From NCBI RefSeq assembly GCF_008369115.1, contig NZ_VOAZ01000002.1:727002-791001 (forward strand): a DNA stretch of 64,000 bases. The letters run 5' to 3'. The notes beneath the pieces were generated by a model. That model made no database searches and was not told the DNA's origin. It saw only the letters and a list, made by a program, of their open reading frames with translations. Shown in pieces: positions 51,744 to 62,342 of the stretch. A program made the translations under genes and the position numbers. How positions within the stretch are numbered: position 1 is the stretch's first letter; the number at the start of each line of letters is the position of its first letter. Source of the DNA: Psychrobacter sp. ANT_WB68 (GTDB taxonomy: Bacteria; Pseudomonadota; Gammaproteobacteria; Pseudomonadales; Moraxellaceae).

Positions 51744-52274
51744 CTATCTAAATAACTTATCGATCATGTCAGAACCTAGACCAACTTTATTATAATGTTT
51801 GCGGCATAGGTCAATATAATCATGAACATCAAAGTAACCTGTGGTTTCACCGTTTTCATCGAGCCAGATTAGAGGTCCTTTAACAATAAAAAAAACTCTC
51901 ATTGGCTCTTCATGTTCATACGCAACCAAAGTATGACCTTCTCCCGGTGTTTCATAAATAAAGTCCCCTTTAGTAGCAACCCAATCATGCTCTAAATATC
52001 CCCACTTCCCCGAAATGGTGTAACCAAAAACTTGATGAGGATGATAATGCCGATTAACTAACCCTGCTCCTTTGGCCATTAAAATATCACACCAACTATT
52101 TTGAGAAGGAGAAATCCATAACGGACGAGATGAGACAGTATCACTGAAGGGTACGTAATATCTTTCATCGTCAATTGCTGCATCTTGTAAATAAACCTCA
52201 GGCAATGCGTCAGGCTTAAAAACATTGGCGATTGGAGGGATGTCCCTCCAGAATTCATTATTGTGCTTATCCAT
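51744..52274 (-). CDS. Cupin dioxygenase of the 2,4'-dihydroxyacetophenone dioxygenase type
   Basis: A 176-residue cupin. The metal-binding first motif is GLVNRHYHPHQVFGYTISGK and the second lies in FIYETPGEGHTLVAYEHEEP. The family includes 2,4'-dihydroxyacetophenone dioxygenase, which splits that aryl ketone to 4-hydroxybenzoate and formate with Fe. Such a product would feed pobA and the pca pathway in the same region. It is the last gene of the leftward van group, 182 bp from vanB, and could instead act on a related vanilloyl compound. Confidence 0.7.
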   Translation of the reverse strand: MDKHNNEFWRDIPPIANVFKPDALPEVYLQDAAIDDERYYVPFSDTVSSRPLWISPSQNSWCDILMAKGAGLVNRHYHPHQVFGYTISGKWGYLEHDWVATKGDFIYETPGEGHTLVAYEHEEPMRVFFIVKGPLIWLDENGETTGYFDVHDYIDLCRKHYNKVGLGSDMIDKLFR

Positions 52275-52456
52275 AAGTCACCTCAATAATATTAAAGTTA
52301 GAATTAATTGCAATATAAAATCAACTATAGTTCATTTTTTAACCTCACTTTGTTTAGTAAATGGAAAATTTAATGCTAGTGTATCTAGGTTTTTTAATGG
52401 TCATTTGGCATCGTACTTAATGTGTTAACTTAAGAGATATAAACCAATATTTTTGA

Positions 52457-53410
52457 TTAGATATCTAGGATCAGTAATTCGCTCTTCGCACGCGAACAGC
52501 AAGGCGTGAACTGGTCATTTTTTGCCTGTTCTTCCTCTGTGAGAAAAACATCGCGGTGATCCGGTATTCCCTCTAGAATGCGAGTTAAACAAGTACCGCA
52601 AACCCCTGATTCGCAAGAAAAGGATATTTCTATATCAAGTTTTTCTAGCACCTCGAGGATTGTTTTGTCAGCAGGAATCTCTACAATCTGTCCTGTGCTA
52701 CTGATCTTGACTTCGAACCTGCCATCGTTGGTGTTGTCGACTGGATCCGCAGAAAAATACTCGCGATGTAATTGTTTTTCTGACCAGTTCAGCTCCTTTG
52801 CAGTATTAAGAATGTACTCCATAAAACCTCCAGGACCGCAGACATATACATGAGTATTAGAGTCAGGGGTCGCAAGTAGGCTTGCAGCATCAAGCTTTTG
52901 TGTCGCATTACCATCATCAAAATGGAAGTGCACCTGATCGGCAAATTCTGAGGCCTTGATATGTTCGATAAAGGCTGTTTTAGCTGGAGTCCGAGTGCAA
53001 TAGTGCAACTCGAAGTTTGCTCCAATATGCGCTAACCGTTCAGCCATACAAAGAATCGGCGTGATTCCAATGCCACCAGCAAATAATAAGCTGCGCTTAG
53101 CTTCATGGGCAAGAGGGAAGTGGTTTCGTGGTTCACTGATCTGAAGACGGTCACCTTCGTTGATTTGCTTGTGCATTGCTAAAGATCCACCACGTGAGAA
53201 GGGATCTTTTAATACAGCAATTTGATAACGATGGTTTTCATCGGGATGATTGCATAATGAGTATTGGCGAGTGATTCCCTCAGGTAGTTCAACATCTATA
53301 TGAGCTCCCGCACTAAAGGGTGGCAATGGAGCGCCTTTTAGGCCAGCGAGTTCAAATAGGCAGATGTCATCGGCGACGACTTTTTTTGAAATAACCAAAA
53401 CTTCAATCAT
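52457..53410 (-). CDS. vanB: Vanillate O-demethylase reductase component
   Basis: A 317-residue phthalate-dioxygenase-reductase type protein. An FMN-binding barrel (TRQYSLCNHPDENHRYQIAV), an NAD domain (LLFAGGIGITPILCMAERLA, VYVCGPGGFMEYIL) and a C-terminal plant-type [2Fe-2S] ferredoxin (SCESGVCGTCLTRI, final Cys in TPCCSR) appear in the family order. It passes electrons from NADH to the Rieske oxygenase VanA. It lies 86 bp after vanA in the same leftward operon. Confidence 0.88.
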   Translation of the reverse strand: MIEVLVISKKVVADDICLFELAGLKGAPLPPFSAGAHIDVELPEGITRQYSLCNHPDENHRYQIAVLKDPFSRGGSLAMHKQINEGDRLQISEPRNHFPLAHEAKRSLLFAGGIGITPILCMAERLAHIGANFELHYCTRTPAKTAFIEHIKASEFADQVHFHFDDGNATQKLDAASLLATPDSNTHVYVCGPGGFMEYILNTAKELNWSEKQLHREYFSADPVDNTNDGRFEVKISSTGQIVEIPADKTILEVLEKLDIEISFSCESGVCGTCLTRILEGIPDHRDVFLTEEEQAKNDQFTPCCSRAKSELLILDI

Positions 53411-53496
53411 AATAGATATCCCTATCAGGCATTACATACAGTTCGTGATTAAATAATTTAGTAATTTGTGAATCTATTTTGGACGCTAGCTAAAAG

Positions 53497-54543
53497 TTAG
53501 AGATTAAGAGTCTCTATTGATTGTTGCTCTTCTTTTAACATGTTATCCAAGATACGTCTTGACCTAACGCCGCCAGTATCGATATTTAGCTTTAAGAGTT
53601 TACGCTCAGGATAAGCTAATAGATTGAGCTGTTGGCGCTCAAGCATTTCCAAGTCTTCACTAAAGATATGATGTTGTCCTTCGCGGATCTGCTTTGTCAG
53701 CTTTTCATCCTCTGGTTTGAAGTGGCGTGCCATACCCCAAAAATACCAGATAGAAGTTTCCGTTTCAGGGGTAATGAAGTCCACGACGATGCTACTTACT
53801 TTAAATTCAGGATCAGCTTCGTATCCTCCTTTTCCAGCATGGGCTACGCCGACTTCGATCATCACGTGACTTGGAGGGGTGAAACGACAAATCTGCCATC
53901 TGTCCACTGGGACGTCGTCAGCTAAGTTGTTTGCACGTAAGGCTGCTTGCCAGAATGGTGGTGCTAGAACATTGTCCATAAAGCGACTGGTAACCACCAT
54001 ATCTTCTTCTGAAGTAGTATGCACAGGAGCTTCATCAATTTCTTCTTGTCCTATACTACTCGTATGTACATAGGTCTCATGGGTCAGATCCATGAGGTTG
54101 TCGATCATTAAACGGTAGTCACAATTTATGTGGAACAGACCGCCATCATAAGCCCATTCGGGGTTATTTGCCCATTCTAACTCTGGAATTTTGGCAGTAT
54201 CAGCCAGTTCAGGATCACCCGTCCAAACCCAAACAAAACCATAACGTTCGACCACGGGGTAATTACGAATACAAGGGAAGCCTCTCACACGTTGTCCAGG
54301 CATAGCTACAGTCTTTCCGTCACTACCCATTTTTAAGCCATGATAACCACATACCAAAAGTCCATCTTCAACGTAACCGAGTGACAAAGGTGCCCCTCGG
54401 TGTGGGCAGAAGTCTTCAACTGCTGCCACACCATATTTACCTTTGTAAAAAACAATATTCTCACCACATATTTGGCGACCTAGTGGTTTTTTGTTGAATT
54501 CATCTGGAGTACAAGCAACATACCAACAGTTTTTTGGAAACAT
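53497..54543 (-). CDS. vanA: Vanillate O-demethylase oxygenase component
   Basis: A 348-residue Rieske non-haem iron oxygenase, the usual VanA length. The Rieske cluster ligands are Cys46/His48 (CPHRG) and Cys65/His68 (CGYHG). The mononuclear iron motif is in DNLMDLTHETYVHTSS. It removes the methyl group of vanillate to give protocatechuate and formaldehyde. I chose MFPKNCWYVACTPDEF as start because AAAGGA lies just upstream and other VanA proteins begin this way. A VanR-type operator lies 85 bp upstream. Confidence 0.88.
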   Translation of the reverse strand: MFPKNCWYVACTPDEFNKKPLGRQICGENIVFYKGKYGVAAVEDFCPHRGAPLSLGYVEDGLLVCGYHGLKMGSDGKTVAMPGQRVRGFPCIRNYPVVERYGFVWVWTGDPELADTAKIPELEWANNPEWAYDGGLFHINCDYRLMIDNLMDLTHETYVHTSSIGQEEIDEAPVHTTSEEDMVVTSRFMDNVLAPPFWQAALRANNLADDVPVDRWQICRFTPPSHVMIEVGVAHAGKGGYEADPEFKVSSIVVDFITPETETSIWYFWGMARHFKPEDEKLTKQIREGQHHIFSEDLEMLERQQLNLLAYPERKLLKLNIDTGGVRSRRILDNMLKEEQQSIETLNL

Positions 54544-54627
54544 ATCAAAATCCTTTTTTTTGCAAATATTGTACTTAATTTGATTCAATTTAGCACAGAA
54601 ATAAGTTTTGTCTACTGGTTTTTGAAT

Positions 54628-54643
54628 AAATTGGATCCAATTT
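54628..54643. promoter_or_regulatory. VanR operator palindrome
   Basis: AAATTGGATCCAATTT is a perfect 16-bp palindrome between the divergent vanA and vanR genes. Its core ATTGGATCCAAT equals the operator that I recall for the vanillate repressor VanR of Caulobacter. The remaining 250 bp of this divergent space hold no gene. Confidence 0.8.
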
Positions 54644-54891
54644 CTAGTAAATCTGGATTTTATCGAGGTTGGTATAAACTTGGTAGAGTCAGTTGTTATG
54701 ATATCTTTGTATCATTTTTTAGTTTGACTAGGCAGAAAAATAATTTAGGATCTTGACCCTATAACTCGTATTTATAATGCTGCTTTTTAACTTGCAAAGA
54801 CCATTAATACTAATATGATGCTATTCTAGGTTCTGGAATTGGAACTCGTTCCATTTTTATTTTAGAAGCTTTTATTTCTTGTGAGGTTTCA

Positions 54892-55611
54892 ATGAGTAAA
54901 GCGGGACAGCGTGTACTTAGTGCGTTACGACAAATGATTATTTCTGGTGAGTTGGAGGCTGGAGAGCGTGTTGCTGAAATACCAACCGCTGAACGTCTTG
55001 GCGTCTCACGTACACCTATACGTATGGCGCTACGTACCCTTGAACAAGAAGGGCTTCTTATCAAGTTAGAGAATCGCGGCTATCGCGTTCGTGAAGTGAC
55101 TCTCGAAGAAATTAATGGGGCTGTAGAAGTCAGAGGTGTTTTAGAAGGGTTAGCAGCGAGGCAAGCGGCTGAGAAAGGTCTAAAAACAGAGCATCGCCAA
55201 GGTTTACTGAAATGTCTTATAAGAGGTGATGAGTTATTTTCACAAGGCTATGTCACTGAAGATGATCTTGAGGTGTATCATGACCTTAACAAACGTTTTC
55301 ACTCTATTATTATTGAAGCGAGTGGCAATCCGGCGATTGACATGGCACTAACTCGCATTGAGCATACACCATTTGCTTCGGTTAGTTCGCTAGCTATTGA
55401 TCGCAATAACCTGGTTAGAGAATATCGCCGATTTAACTTCGCCCATATGCAACACCACGCTGTTTTTGATGCAGTGAGTAATGGTCAAGGTGCTCGAGCT
55501 GAAGGAATAATGAGAGAGCATGCAAATGCTACACTGCGATATGCAGAGACATTCAATTCAGGATTGGCTCATACTGATAATATACGAGTGATCAGTGAGG
55601 ATCTAATTTGA
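54892..55611 (+). CDS. vanR: GntR-family (FCD) vanillate repressor
   Basis: A 239-residue regulator. Winged helix: ALRQMIISGELEAGERVAEI, then ERLGVSRTPIRMALRTLEQE; FCD effector domain from about residue 85 (GVLEGLAARQAAEKG). It is divergent from vanAB with the ATTGGATCCAAT operator between them, and VanR repressors release DNA on binding vanillate. GTGAGG is the ribosome binding site. It may also influence the TRAP binding-protein gene that follows. Confidence 0.85.
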   Translation: MSKAGQRVLSALRQMIISGELEAGERVAEIPTAERLGVSRTPIRMALRTLEQEGLLIKLENRGYRVREVTLEEINGAVEVRGVLEGLAARQAAEKGLKTEHRQGLLKCLIRGDELFSQGYVTEDDLEVYHDLNKRFHSIIIEASGNPAIDMALTRIEHTPFASVSSLAIDRNNLVREYRRFNFAHMQHHAVFDAVSNGQGARAEGIMREHANATLRYAETFNSGLAHTDNIRVISEDLI

Positions 55612-55754
55612 TTAATAATGTAAATAATATATTCGCTGTTTATTGGGATAGTTTATTCATAAGTGTGATTAGTAATAAGGCCCTCTTATCTTAAGGTCAA
55701 CATATTTTAATTGTTAAATTTAAATTAAGCTTAATAATTAGGAAGCCAAATATA

Positions 55755-55822
55755 TTGACAGAATGCTAAACAATGTATAATTTAGTTCATTTTAAGAATA
55801 ATAGTTCTTATATCGCACAAAA
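55755..55822 (+). promoter_or_regulatory. IclR-type regulon promoter, copy 2 (TRAP binding protein 2)
   Basis: TTGACA (55755-55760), 17-bp spacer, TAATTT (55778-55783), then AGTTCATTTTAAGAATAATA and TTCTTATATCGCACAA. Same architecture as at 48762 and 57050, with the most diverged operator. Confidence 0.5.
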
Positions 55823-55840
55823 ACATCAAAAAAGGAATTT

Positions 55841-56890
55841 ATGATGAGAATGATACTTCCATTTGGTTTGGCGTTGGCAGCTTTGATAGGTCTTACAGGA
55901 TGTTCGCAATCGAGCGACAACGCTACTTCAAGTTCAGAAGAGACGACTATCTTGCGCTTCTCGCATTTATGGCCTGCTACAGCAGCAACCCATACTGAAA
56001 TTTTTGAACCTTGGGCGAAGAAAGTTGAAGAAGAGTCAGGTGGCAGGATTAAGGTAGAAATTTATCCTTCAGCCACACTCAGTAAAGGTGGAGCCACTTA
56101 TGATGCTACTGCTAAAGGAGCGGTCGATATAGGTTCTGAGCTCCAAGGTTATACAGCGGGCCGTTTTCCATTGACTCAAATTACAGAGCTTCCAGGCCTC
56201 TCTAGCTCAGCAACGCAAATGAACTGTATGCTACAGACTTTGTATGATGATGGGGTGATATCAAGTGAATATGAAGATACACACCTATTGTTCATGATGG
56301 GAACTGGCCCTGGAGGTATTCATACCATCGACAATCCTATTAGTAAACCGGATGATTTAAAGGGGTTACGTATTCGTCGTCCATCGGCTATCGCCGGAGA
56401 CATCATTGAAGCGGCAGGTGGTACGCCTGTCGGCTTACCGGCTCCTGATCTTTATACTTCGCTGCAACGCGGTGTGCTTGATGGTGTGAGTCTGCCATGG
56501 GATGCCACCGGATCTTTTAGATTGATTGAGCTGACCAATACTCATACTAATATTCCGTTTTATAGCTCGGCTATTGTGGTCACTATGAACAAAGGTCGAT
56601 ACGAAGGTTTGCCAGAAGAGCTGAAACAGGTCATCGATAATAACTCTGGAAAAATGATGGCTGCTCTTGCTGGGAAAGTGTTCGATGCAGACGATGATAA
56701 ATTTATGGCCGAGGCTAAAGCAAAAGGCGATGTGATGATAGACATCCCTGATCCGTTGAATGACCCTGCTTGGAAAGCACCGTTAGAAGCAGGCACTCAA
56801 AAATACTTAAAAGATATTGAAACACTTGGATTGGATGCCAAAACCGTTTATCAAAAAGCCAAGGAGGCCAGTGCGGCTTGTAAGTCCTAG
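55841..56890 (+). CDS. TRAP transporter solute-binding lipoprotein (DctP family), copy 2
   Basis: A 349-residue paralogue of the protein at 48962 with the same lipoprotein signal type (GLTGCSQSS, Cys21). The N-terminal half differs at many positions; the ligand-contact region GTPVGLPAPDLYTSLQRGVL differs from copy 1 (GLPVTDVYTS), suggesting another ligand. The last about 108 residues are identical. It sits beside vanR and upstream of the pca operon, so an aromatic acid ligand is plausible. A terminator follows. It depends on a DctQM pair, possibly the one starting at 63900. Confidence 0.88.
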   Translation: MMRMILPFGLALAALIGLTGCSQSSDNATSSSEETTILRFSHLWPATAATHTEIFEPWAKKVEEESGGRIKVEIYPSATLSKGGATYDATAKGAVDIGSELQGYTAGRFPLTQITELPGLSSSATQMNCMLQTLYDDGVISSEYEDTHLLFMMGTGPGGIHTIDNPISKPDDLKGLRIRRPSAIAGDIIEAAGGTPVGLPAPDLYTSLQRGVLDGVSLPWDATGSFRLIELTNTHTNIPFYSSAIVVTMNKGRYEGLPEELKQVIDNNSGKMMAALAGKVFDADDDKFMAEAKAKGDVMIDIPDPLNDPAWKAPLEAGTQKYLKDIETLGLDAKTVYQKAKEASAACKS

Positions 56891-56915
56891 TTTACTCTTA
56901 TCTCTCATTAAATCT

Positions 56916-56950
56916 GAAAAAAGGCCCAACTTTGAGTTGGGTCTTTTTTT
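56916..56950 (+). terminator. Terminator after TRAP binding protein 2
   Basis: AAAAGGCCCAAC pairs with GTTGGGTCTTTT around TTTGA, followed by further T residues. Confidence 0.85.
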
Positions 56951-57049
56951 TACATTTTACGCTGAGAGTCAAGTGTTTGTTTTCTACCAAGCATATGTTT
57001 GTATTTATAATAAAAAGGCGAATCTCTTTTAAAAAATCAGTCAATTATA

Positions 57050-57119
57050 TTGACAGAAGGATAGGAAAAGTATAAGTTAATTCACTATGTGAACAATAAT
57101 TCTGATATAGAACAAAATT
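57050..57119 (+). promoter_or_regulatory. IclR-type regulon promoter, copy 3 (pca operon)
   Basis: TTGACA (57050-57055), 17-bp spacer, TAAGTT (57073-57078), then AATTCACTATGTGAACAATA with the perfect inverted repeat TTCAC-TAT-GTGAA and a following TTCT...AGAACAA. It drives pcaF and the genes behind it. Confidence 0.65.
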
Positions 57120-57218
57120 GGTCATGATTATTATTGAATTGTGATAATCATCAAAGCATATAAATAGTTAAATAGCGACAATGAATCGACCTAACATCAT
57201 CTCTAGGGAGAGAGAAAC

Positions 57219-58427
57219 ATGACAGCAGTTTATATTTGTCATCCAAAACGTTCAGCGGTAGGCCGCTATGGTGGCTCTTTAGCTGATATTCGTCCAGACG
57301 ACTTGCTTGCACAAGTAATTAAGGCAGTATTGGCAGATGCACCTGAGTTTGATCACAGTGCAATTGAAGATGTTTTTATGGGTTGTGCCAACCAAAGCGG
57401 TGAAGATAATCGTAATGTTGCCCGTATGAGTAGCTTACTATCTGGTTTAACAGAGAAAGTACCGGCCACGACTATTAACCGTTTGTGCGGCTCTGGTTTA
57501 GATGCGGTAGGAACGGCTTTTCGCGCGATTTCTAGTGGTGAGATGGAGTTGGCACTTGCTGGCGGTGTTGAGTCGATGACTCGCGCCCCATTTGTAATGG
57601 GTAAGCCAGAAAAAGCTTATGATCGTGGTCAGAAGTTGCAAGACACCACCATGGGATGGCGCTTTATTAATAAAAACCTTGATTATATGTATGGTACAGA
57701 AGCGATGCCACGTACCGCAGAGAATCTAGCAGAAAAATACAATATTTCTCGCGAAGATCAAGATGCTTTTGCGGTATGGTCACAACAAAAAGCTGCCCAA
57801 GCACAAAATGACGGTCGTTTATATGCAGAGATTACCCCTATCACTATCGAGAGACGTAAACAAGAGCCGCTTGTTGTAGACACAGATGAACACCCACGTC
57901 CCAATACTGATATGGCTACTTTAAGCAAATTGCGTCCGATATATGAAAACGGCACAATCACTGCAGGAAATGCCTCTGGTATTAATGACGGTGCAGCAGC
58001 GATGTTAGTTGCCAGTGAAGCCGCTGTAGAAAAGTATGGCTTAACACCTGTGGCAAAAATCGAAGGTATGGCTACAGCCGGTGTCTTGCCAACGATCATG
58101 GGTATTGGACCTGTACCTGCTACTCAGAAGCTATTAAAGCGGCTTAATCTCAGTTTGAATGATATCGATATCATCGAACTTAATGAAGCTTTCTCTGCGC
58201 AAGCGTTGGCCTGTTCACGTGAGTTAGGACTTGATGATCGTGATGAGCGCATTAACCCTAGAGGTGGTGCTATTGCTTTGGGTCATCCACTAGGTGCATC
58301 GGGCGCGCGTATCTTGATCTCTGCTATCCATGAGTTACAGCACACTAAAAAAGACAGAGCGCTTTGTACCATGTGTATTGGCGTCGGGCAGGGGATTGCT
58401 TTAGTAGTTTCACGAGTAGGAGAATAA
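57219..58427 (+). CDS. pcaF: Beta-ketoadipyl-CoA thiolase
   Basis: A 402-residue thiolase. The acyl-accepting Cys is in NRLCGSGLDAVG; the C-terminal GGAIALGHPLGASGAR and CTMCIGVGQGIALV hold the His and second Cys. It splits beta-ketoadipyl-CoA to succinyl-CoA and acetyl-CoA, the end of protocatechuate breakdown. It is first in the pca operon under the promoter at 57050; AGGGAGAG is the ribosome binding site. Unusually, the last enzyme of the pathway is encoded first. Confidence 0.92.
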   Translation: MTAVYICHPKRSAVGRYGGSLADIRPDDLLAQVIKAVLADAPEFDHSAIEDVFMGCANQSGEDNRNVARMSSLLSGLTEKVPATTINRLCGSGLDAVGTAFRAISSGEMELALAGGVESMTRAPFVMGKPEKAYDRGQKLQDTTMGWRFINKNLDYMYGTEAMPRTAENLAEKYNISREDQDAFAVWSQQKAAQAQNDGRLYAEITPITIERRKQEPLVVDTDEHPRPNTDMATLSKLRPIYENGTITAGNASGINDGAAAMLVASEAAVEKYGLTPVAKIEGMATAGVLPTIMGIGPVPATQKLLKRLNLSLNDIDIIELNEAFSAQALACSRELGLDDRDERINPRGGAIALGHPLGASGARILISAIHELQHTKKDRALCTMCIGVGQGIALVVSRVGE

Positions 58428-58429
58428 TC

Positions 58430-59623
58430 ATGGCATTTTTGGCAACAGACGCCCACCTTATTGCGTATCAAGATAGTGGTGAAACTTATTTACCGGCATT
58501 ATTTATGGCGCATCCACTAGGAATGAGCCGTGATGTTTGGGACGAAGTGTGTGACCAACTGCATGGACATTATCGTTGTATTCGCTGGGACCTACCAGGT
58601 CATGGTAGTAGCGGCGCTGCAGCAGATGGATTATCAGCAGAGCTGCTTGCTAATGATGTCCTTGCGTTGGCTGATACCTTAAAGATTGATGGTTTTAATT
58701 TTATCGGTACCTCCATAGGTGGTGTGGTTGGTCAAAGCTTGTGCCAGATAGCGCCTGAGCGTTTAGAGCAAGTTTGGCTCACCAATACCGGTGCGGTGAT
58801 CGGTACTAAAGAAGCTTGGGCTGAACGTGCAGAAAATGTCCGTCGTTTAGGCTTGGCTGAAATGGCGGAGGCTATTGTGCCGCGCTGGTTCTCACCAAGT
58901 TATGTTGAACAAAACCCTGAAGTATTACAAGGCTGGCAAGTGCAACTGTCACGCAGCGATGATGAAAGTTATGCCAAGCTTTGTGAGGCATTAGCACAAG
59001 TAGATAATCGCAGAAAGCTAGCTGATTATGCAGATAGTGTGGCGTTGATAGCGGGTGCAGATGACGTCTCTACACCTATTACTGCCTTAGAAGCACTGAA
59101 AGCTGAGTTTACTGGTGCTAACCTAAGTATTTTTGAAGGGGTGGGTCATGTGCCGTCGGTTGAGGCGCCAAGTCTATTGGTTAAGCATATTCAAACCAAT
59201 GCAGACCGCGCGACTGTTGGTGAAACAGGTATTAGCTATGAACAAGGTTTGGCACAGCGTAAGCGCATTCTAGGAGAGGCTCATGTGGAAAAAGCTTCTC
59301 AAAATGCGACTACGTTAGATAACCCATTTCAGCAGTTTATTACACGTAATGCCTGGGGCGAACTGTGGGGCAATCCTATCTTGACCGTACAGCAACGCAG
59401 TATGATTACCACAGCTATATTAGCAGCGCTAGGGCGAGATGGTGAGCTAGGTTTACACCTGCGTACTGCAAAGCGTTTAGGTATCAATGAAGATCAGTTG
59501 CGTCAAGTACTGATGCATGTGTCAATTTATGCTGGTGTACCAGCTGCCAATCATGGTTTTGCTTTAGCCAAAGAAAATGGCTGGGGTAATACCATCTCAC
59601 AACATCAAGGTTGTAGAGAATAA
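58430..59623 (+). CDS. pcaDC: Fused enol-lactone hydrolase and carboxymuconolactone decarboxylase
   Basis: A 397-residue bifunctional protein. Residues 1-260 are an alpha/beta hydrolase (MAHPLGMSRDVWDEV, RWDLPGHGSSG, nucleophile Ser95 in GTSIGG, EGVGHVPSVEAP with the His), the beta-ketoadipate enol-lactone hydrolase PcaD. Residues 275-397 are a CMD domain (GEAHVEKASQNATTLDNPFQ, RSMITTAILAALGRDGELGL), the decarboxylase PcaC. The fusion (PcaL type) carries out two consecutive steps. I start it at 58430, 2 nt after the pcaF stop and behind GTAGGAG. Confidence 0.9.
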   Translation: MAFLATDAHLIAYQDSGETYLPALFMAHPLGMSRDVWDEVCDQLHGHYRCIRWDLPGHGSSGAAADGLSAELLANDVLALADTLKIDGFNFIGTSIGGVVGQSLCQIAPERLEQVWLTNTGAVIGTKEAWAERAENVRRLGLAEMAEAIVPRWFSPSYVEQNPEVLQGWQVQLSRSDDESYAKLCEALAQVDNRRKLADYADSVALIAGADDVSTPITALEALKAEFTGANLSIFEGVGHVPSVEAPSLLVKHIQTNADRATVGETGISYEQGLAQRKRILGEAHVEKASQNATTLDNPFQQFITRNAWGELWGNPILTVQQRSMITTAILAALGRDGELGLHLRTAKRLGINEDQLRQVLMHVSIYAGVPAANHGFALAKENGWGNTISQHQGCRE

Positions 59624-59665
59624 TATATATATTATTCTCGCTTTATAAGAATGGAGAAAATCATA

Positions 59666-60394
59666 ATGAGTCAAAAGTACCCCCGTTTTCTTGCTCGTGA
59701 TCGGGCATGGCAACCAGCACAATATACGCCAAGCTATAAAACATCGGTTAGCCGTTCACCGCGCCAAGCACTAGTTAGTATTCCAAATGCTAGCCCTTCC
59801 GAGCGTAGCGGTCCAGTTTTTGACGGCTTAGAGCTTGGTCAATACGACAATGATTTATTGATGAACTTTCGTGCCGAAGGTGCGACCGCAGGCTTACCTA
59901 TTGGTGAGCGTATTATTATGCATGGGCGTGTAATAGATCAGTTTGGCAAGCCAGTGCCTAATACTTTGGTTGAGATGTGGCAAGCAAACGCAGGTGGTAA
60001 ATACCGCCACAAAAAAGATGGTTATTTAGCACCATTAGACTCCAATTTTGGTGGGGTAGGCAGATGTATTACTGATGCCGATGGTTGTTATCGCTTTCGT
60101 ACAGTACGTCCAGGCCCTTATCCTTGGCCCAATGACATTAATACTTGGCGCCCAGCTCATATTCATGTATCAGTAATGGGACCTTCGATCTCAACTCGTT
60201 TAATCACGCAAATGTACTTTGAAGGTGACCCTCTTATTCCGCTATGTCCTATCGTACAAGTCTTAAAAGATCCAGAAGCAGTTGAAACGATGATTGCACG
60301 CTTAGATATGGCTATGAGTAAGCCCATGGACTGCTTAGCATATCGTTTTGATATTGTCATTCGCGGTGCATTACAAACCTATTTTGAGGAGTAA
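59666..60394 (+). CDS. pcaH: Protocatechuate 3,4-dioxygenase beta subunit
   Basis: A 242-residue iron subunit. Fe(III) ligands are recognisable: Tyr in [10 protein letters not shown], Tyr in PGPYPWPND and two His in RPAHIHVSV. With PcaG it cleaves protocatechuate between the hydroxylated carbons to beta-carboxymuconate. I start at [11 protein letters not shown] because GGAG lies 9 nt upstream; an ATG 15 nt earlier overlaps that site. It is 3 nt before pcaG. Confidence 0.92.
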   Translation: MSQKYPRFLARDRAWQPAQYTPSYKTSVSRSPRQALVSIPNASPSERSGPVFDGLELGQYDNDLLMNFRAEGATAGLPIGERIIMHGRVIDQFGKPVPNTLVEMWQANAGGKYRHKKDGYLAPLDSNFGGVGRCITDADGCYRFRTVRPGPYPWPNDINTWRPAHIHVSVMGPSISTRLITQMYFEGDPLIPLCPIVQVLKDPEAVETMIARLDMAMSKPMDCLAYRFDIVIRGALQTYFEE

Positions 60395-60397
60395 AAC

Positions 60398-61021
60398 ATG
60401 TATAGCCAATACAAACTGCAAGATGAAACAGGTGTATTACGCGAAACAGCTTCGCAAACGGCAGGTCCTTTTGTACATATCGGCTTGGCATTAGAAATAG
60501 CAGGTTTTGAATCACGAGCAGATGAAATATGGCAGGATTTGGCCAAAGAAAGTGCTGAAGGTGAGCATATTGAATTGGTTGGTCGGGTATATGACGGCAA
60601 TGGCGATTTAGTGCGTGATGCCTTAATTGAGATCTGGCAAGCTGATAGTCAAGGCAACTATATTGCCAATTTTGATAATAAGAAACCTTTTAGCGGTTTT
60701 GGGCGTAGTGCTTGTGCTGTAGATGGTGATTTTCATTTTAATACAGTCAAACCTGGGCAAGTAGACTTTAATGGAAAGCCGATGGCGCCGCATGTCAATA
60801 TTGCTGTTTTTGCACGCGGTATCAATATTCATCTACAAACCAGAGCGTATTTCGATGACGAGCAAGAGGCTAATAATAATTGTCCAATCTTAACTAGTAT
60901 TCCATCGGACGTACGCCGTAAGACCTTAATAGCAGTAAAAGAAGAAGGCAAGGGTAAGCCGCGTTATCGCTTTGATATTTACCTGCAAGGTGATGGTGAG
61001 ACGGTGTTTTTCGACTTTTAA
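60398..61021 (+). CDS. pcaG: Protocatechuate 3,4-dioxygenase alpha subunit
   Basis: A 207-residue structural partner of PcaH with the same beta-sandwich fold. ETASQTAGPFVHIGLA, DALIEIWQADSQGNY and FSGFGRSACAVDGDF are typical. It lacks the Fe ligand set but forms one wall of the active site. GGAG precedes its ATG and it directly follows pcaH. Confidence 0.92.
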   Translation: MYSQYKLQDETGVLRETASQTAGPFVHIGLALEIAGFESRADEIWQDLAKESAEGEHIELVGRVYDGNGDLVRDALIEIWQADSQGNYIANFDNKKPFSGFGRSACAVDGDFHFNTVKPGQVDFNGKPMAPHVNIAVFARGINIHLQTRAYFDDEQEANNNCPILTSIPSDVRRKTLIAVKEEGKGKPRYRFDIYLQGDGETVFFDF

Positions 61022-61057
61022 TATCTAACTGCTCTATAAGTTTTAATAATAACTTAA

Positions 61058-62296
<1,239 letters not shown>

Positions 62297-62342
62297 GCTA
62301 TTCAGACTCAGCTATTCAACTCTTTTCATATAGGATGACTCA

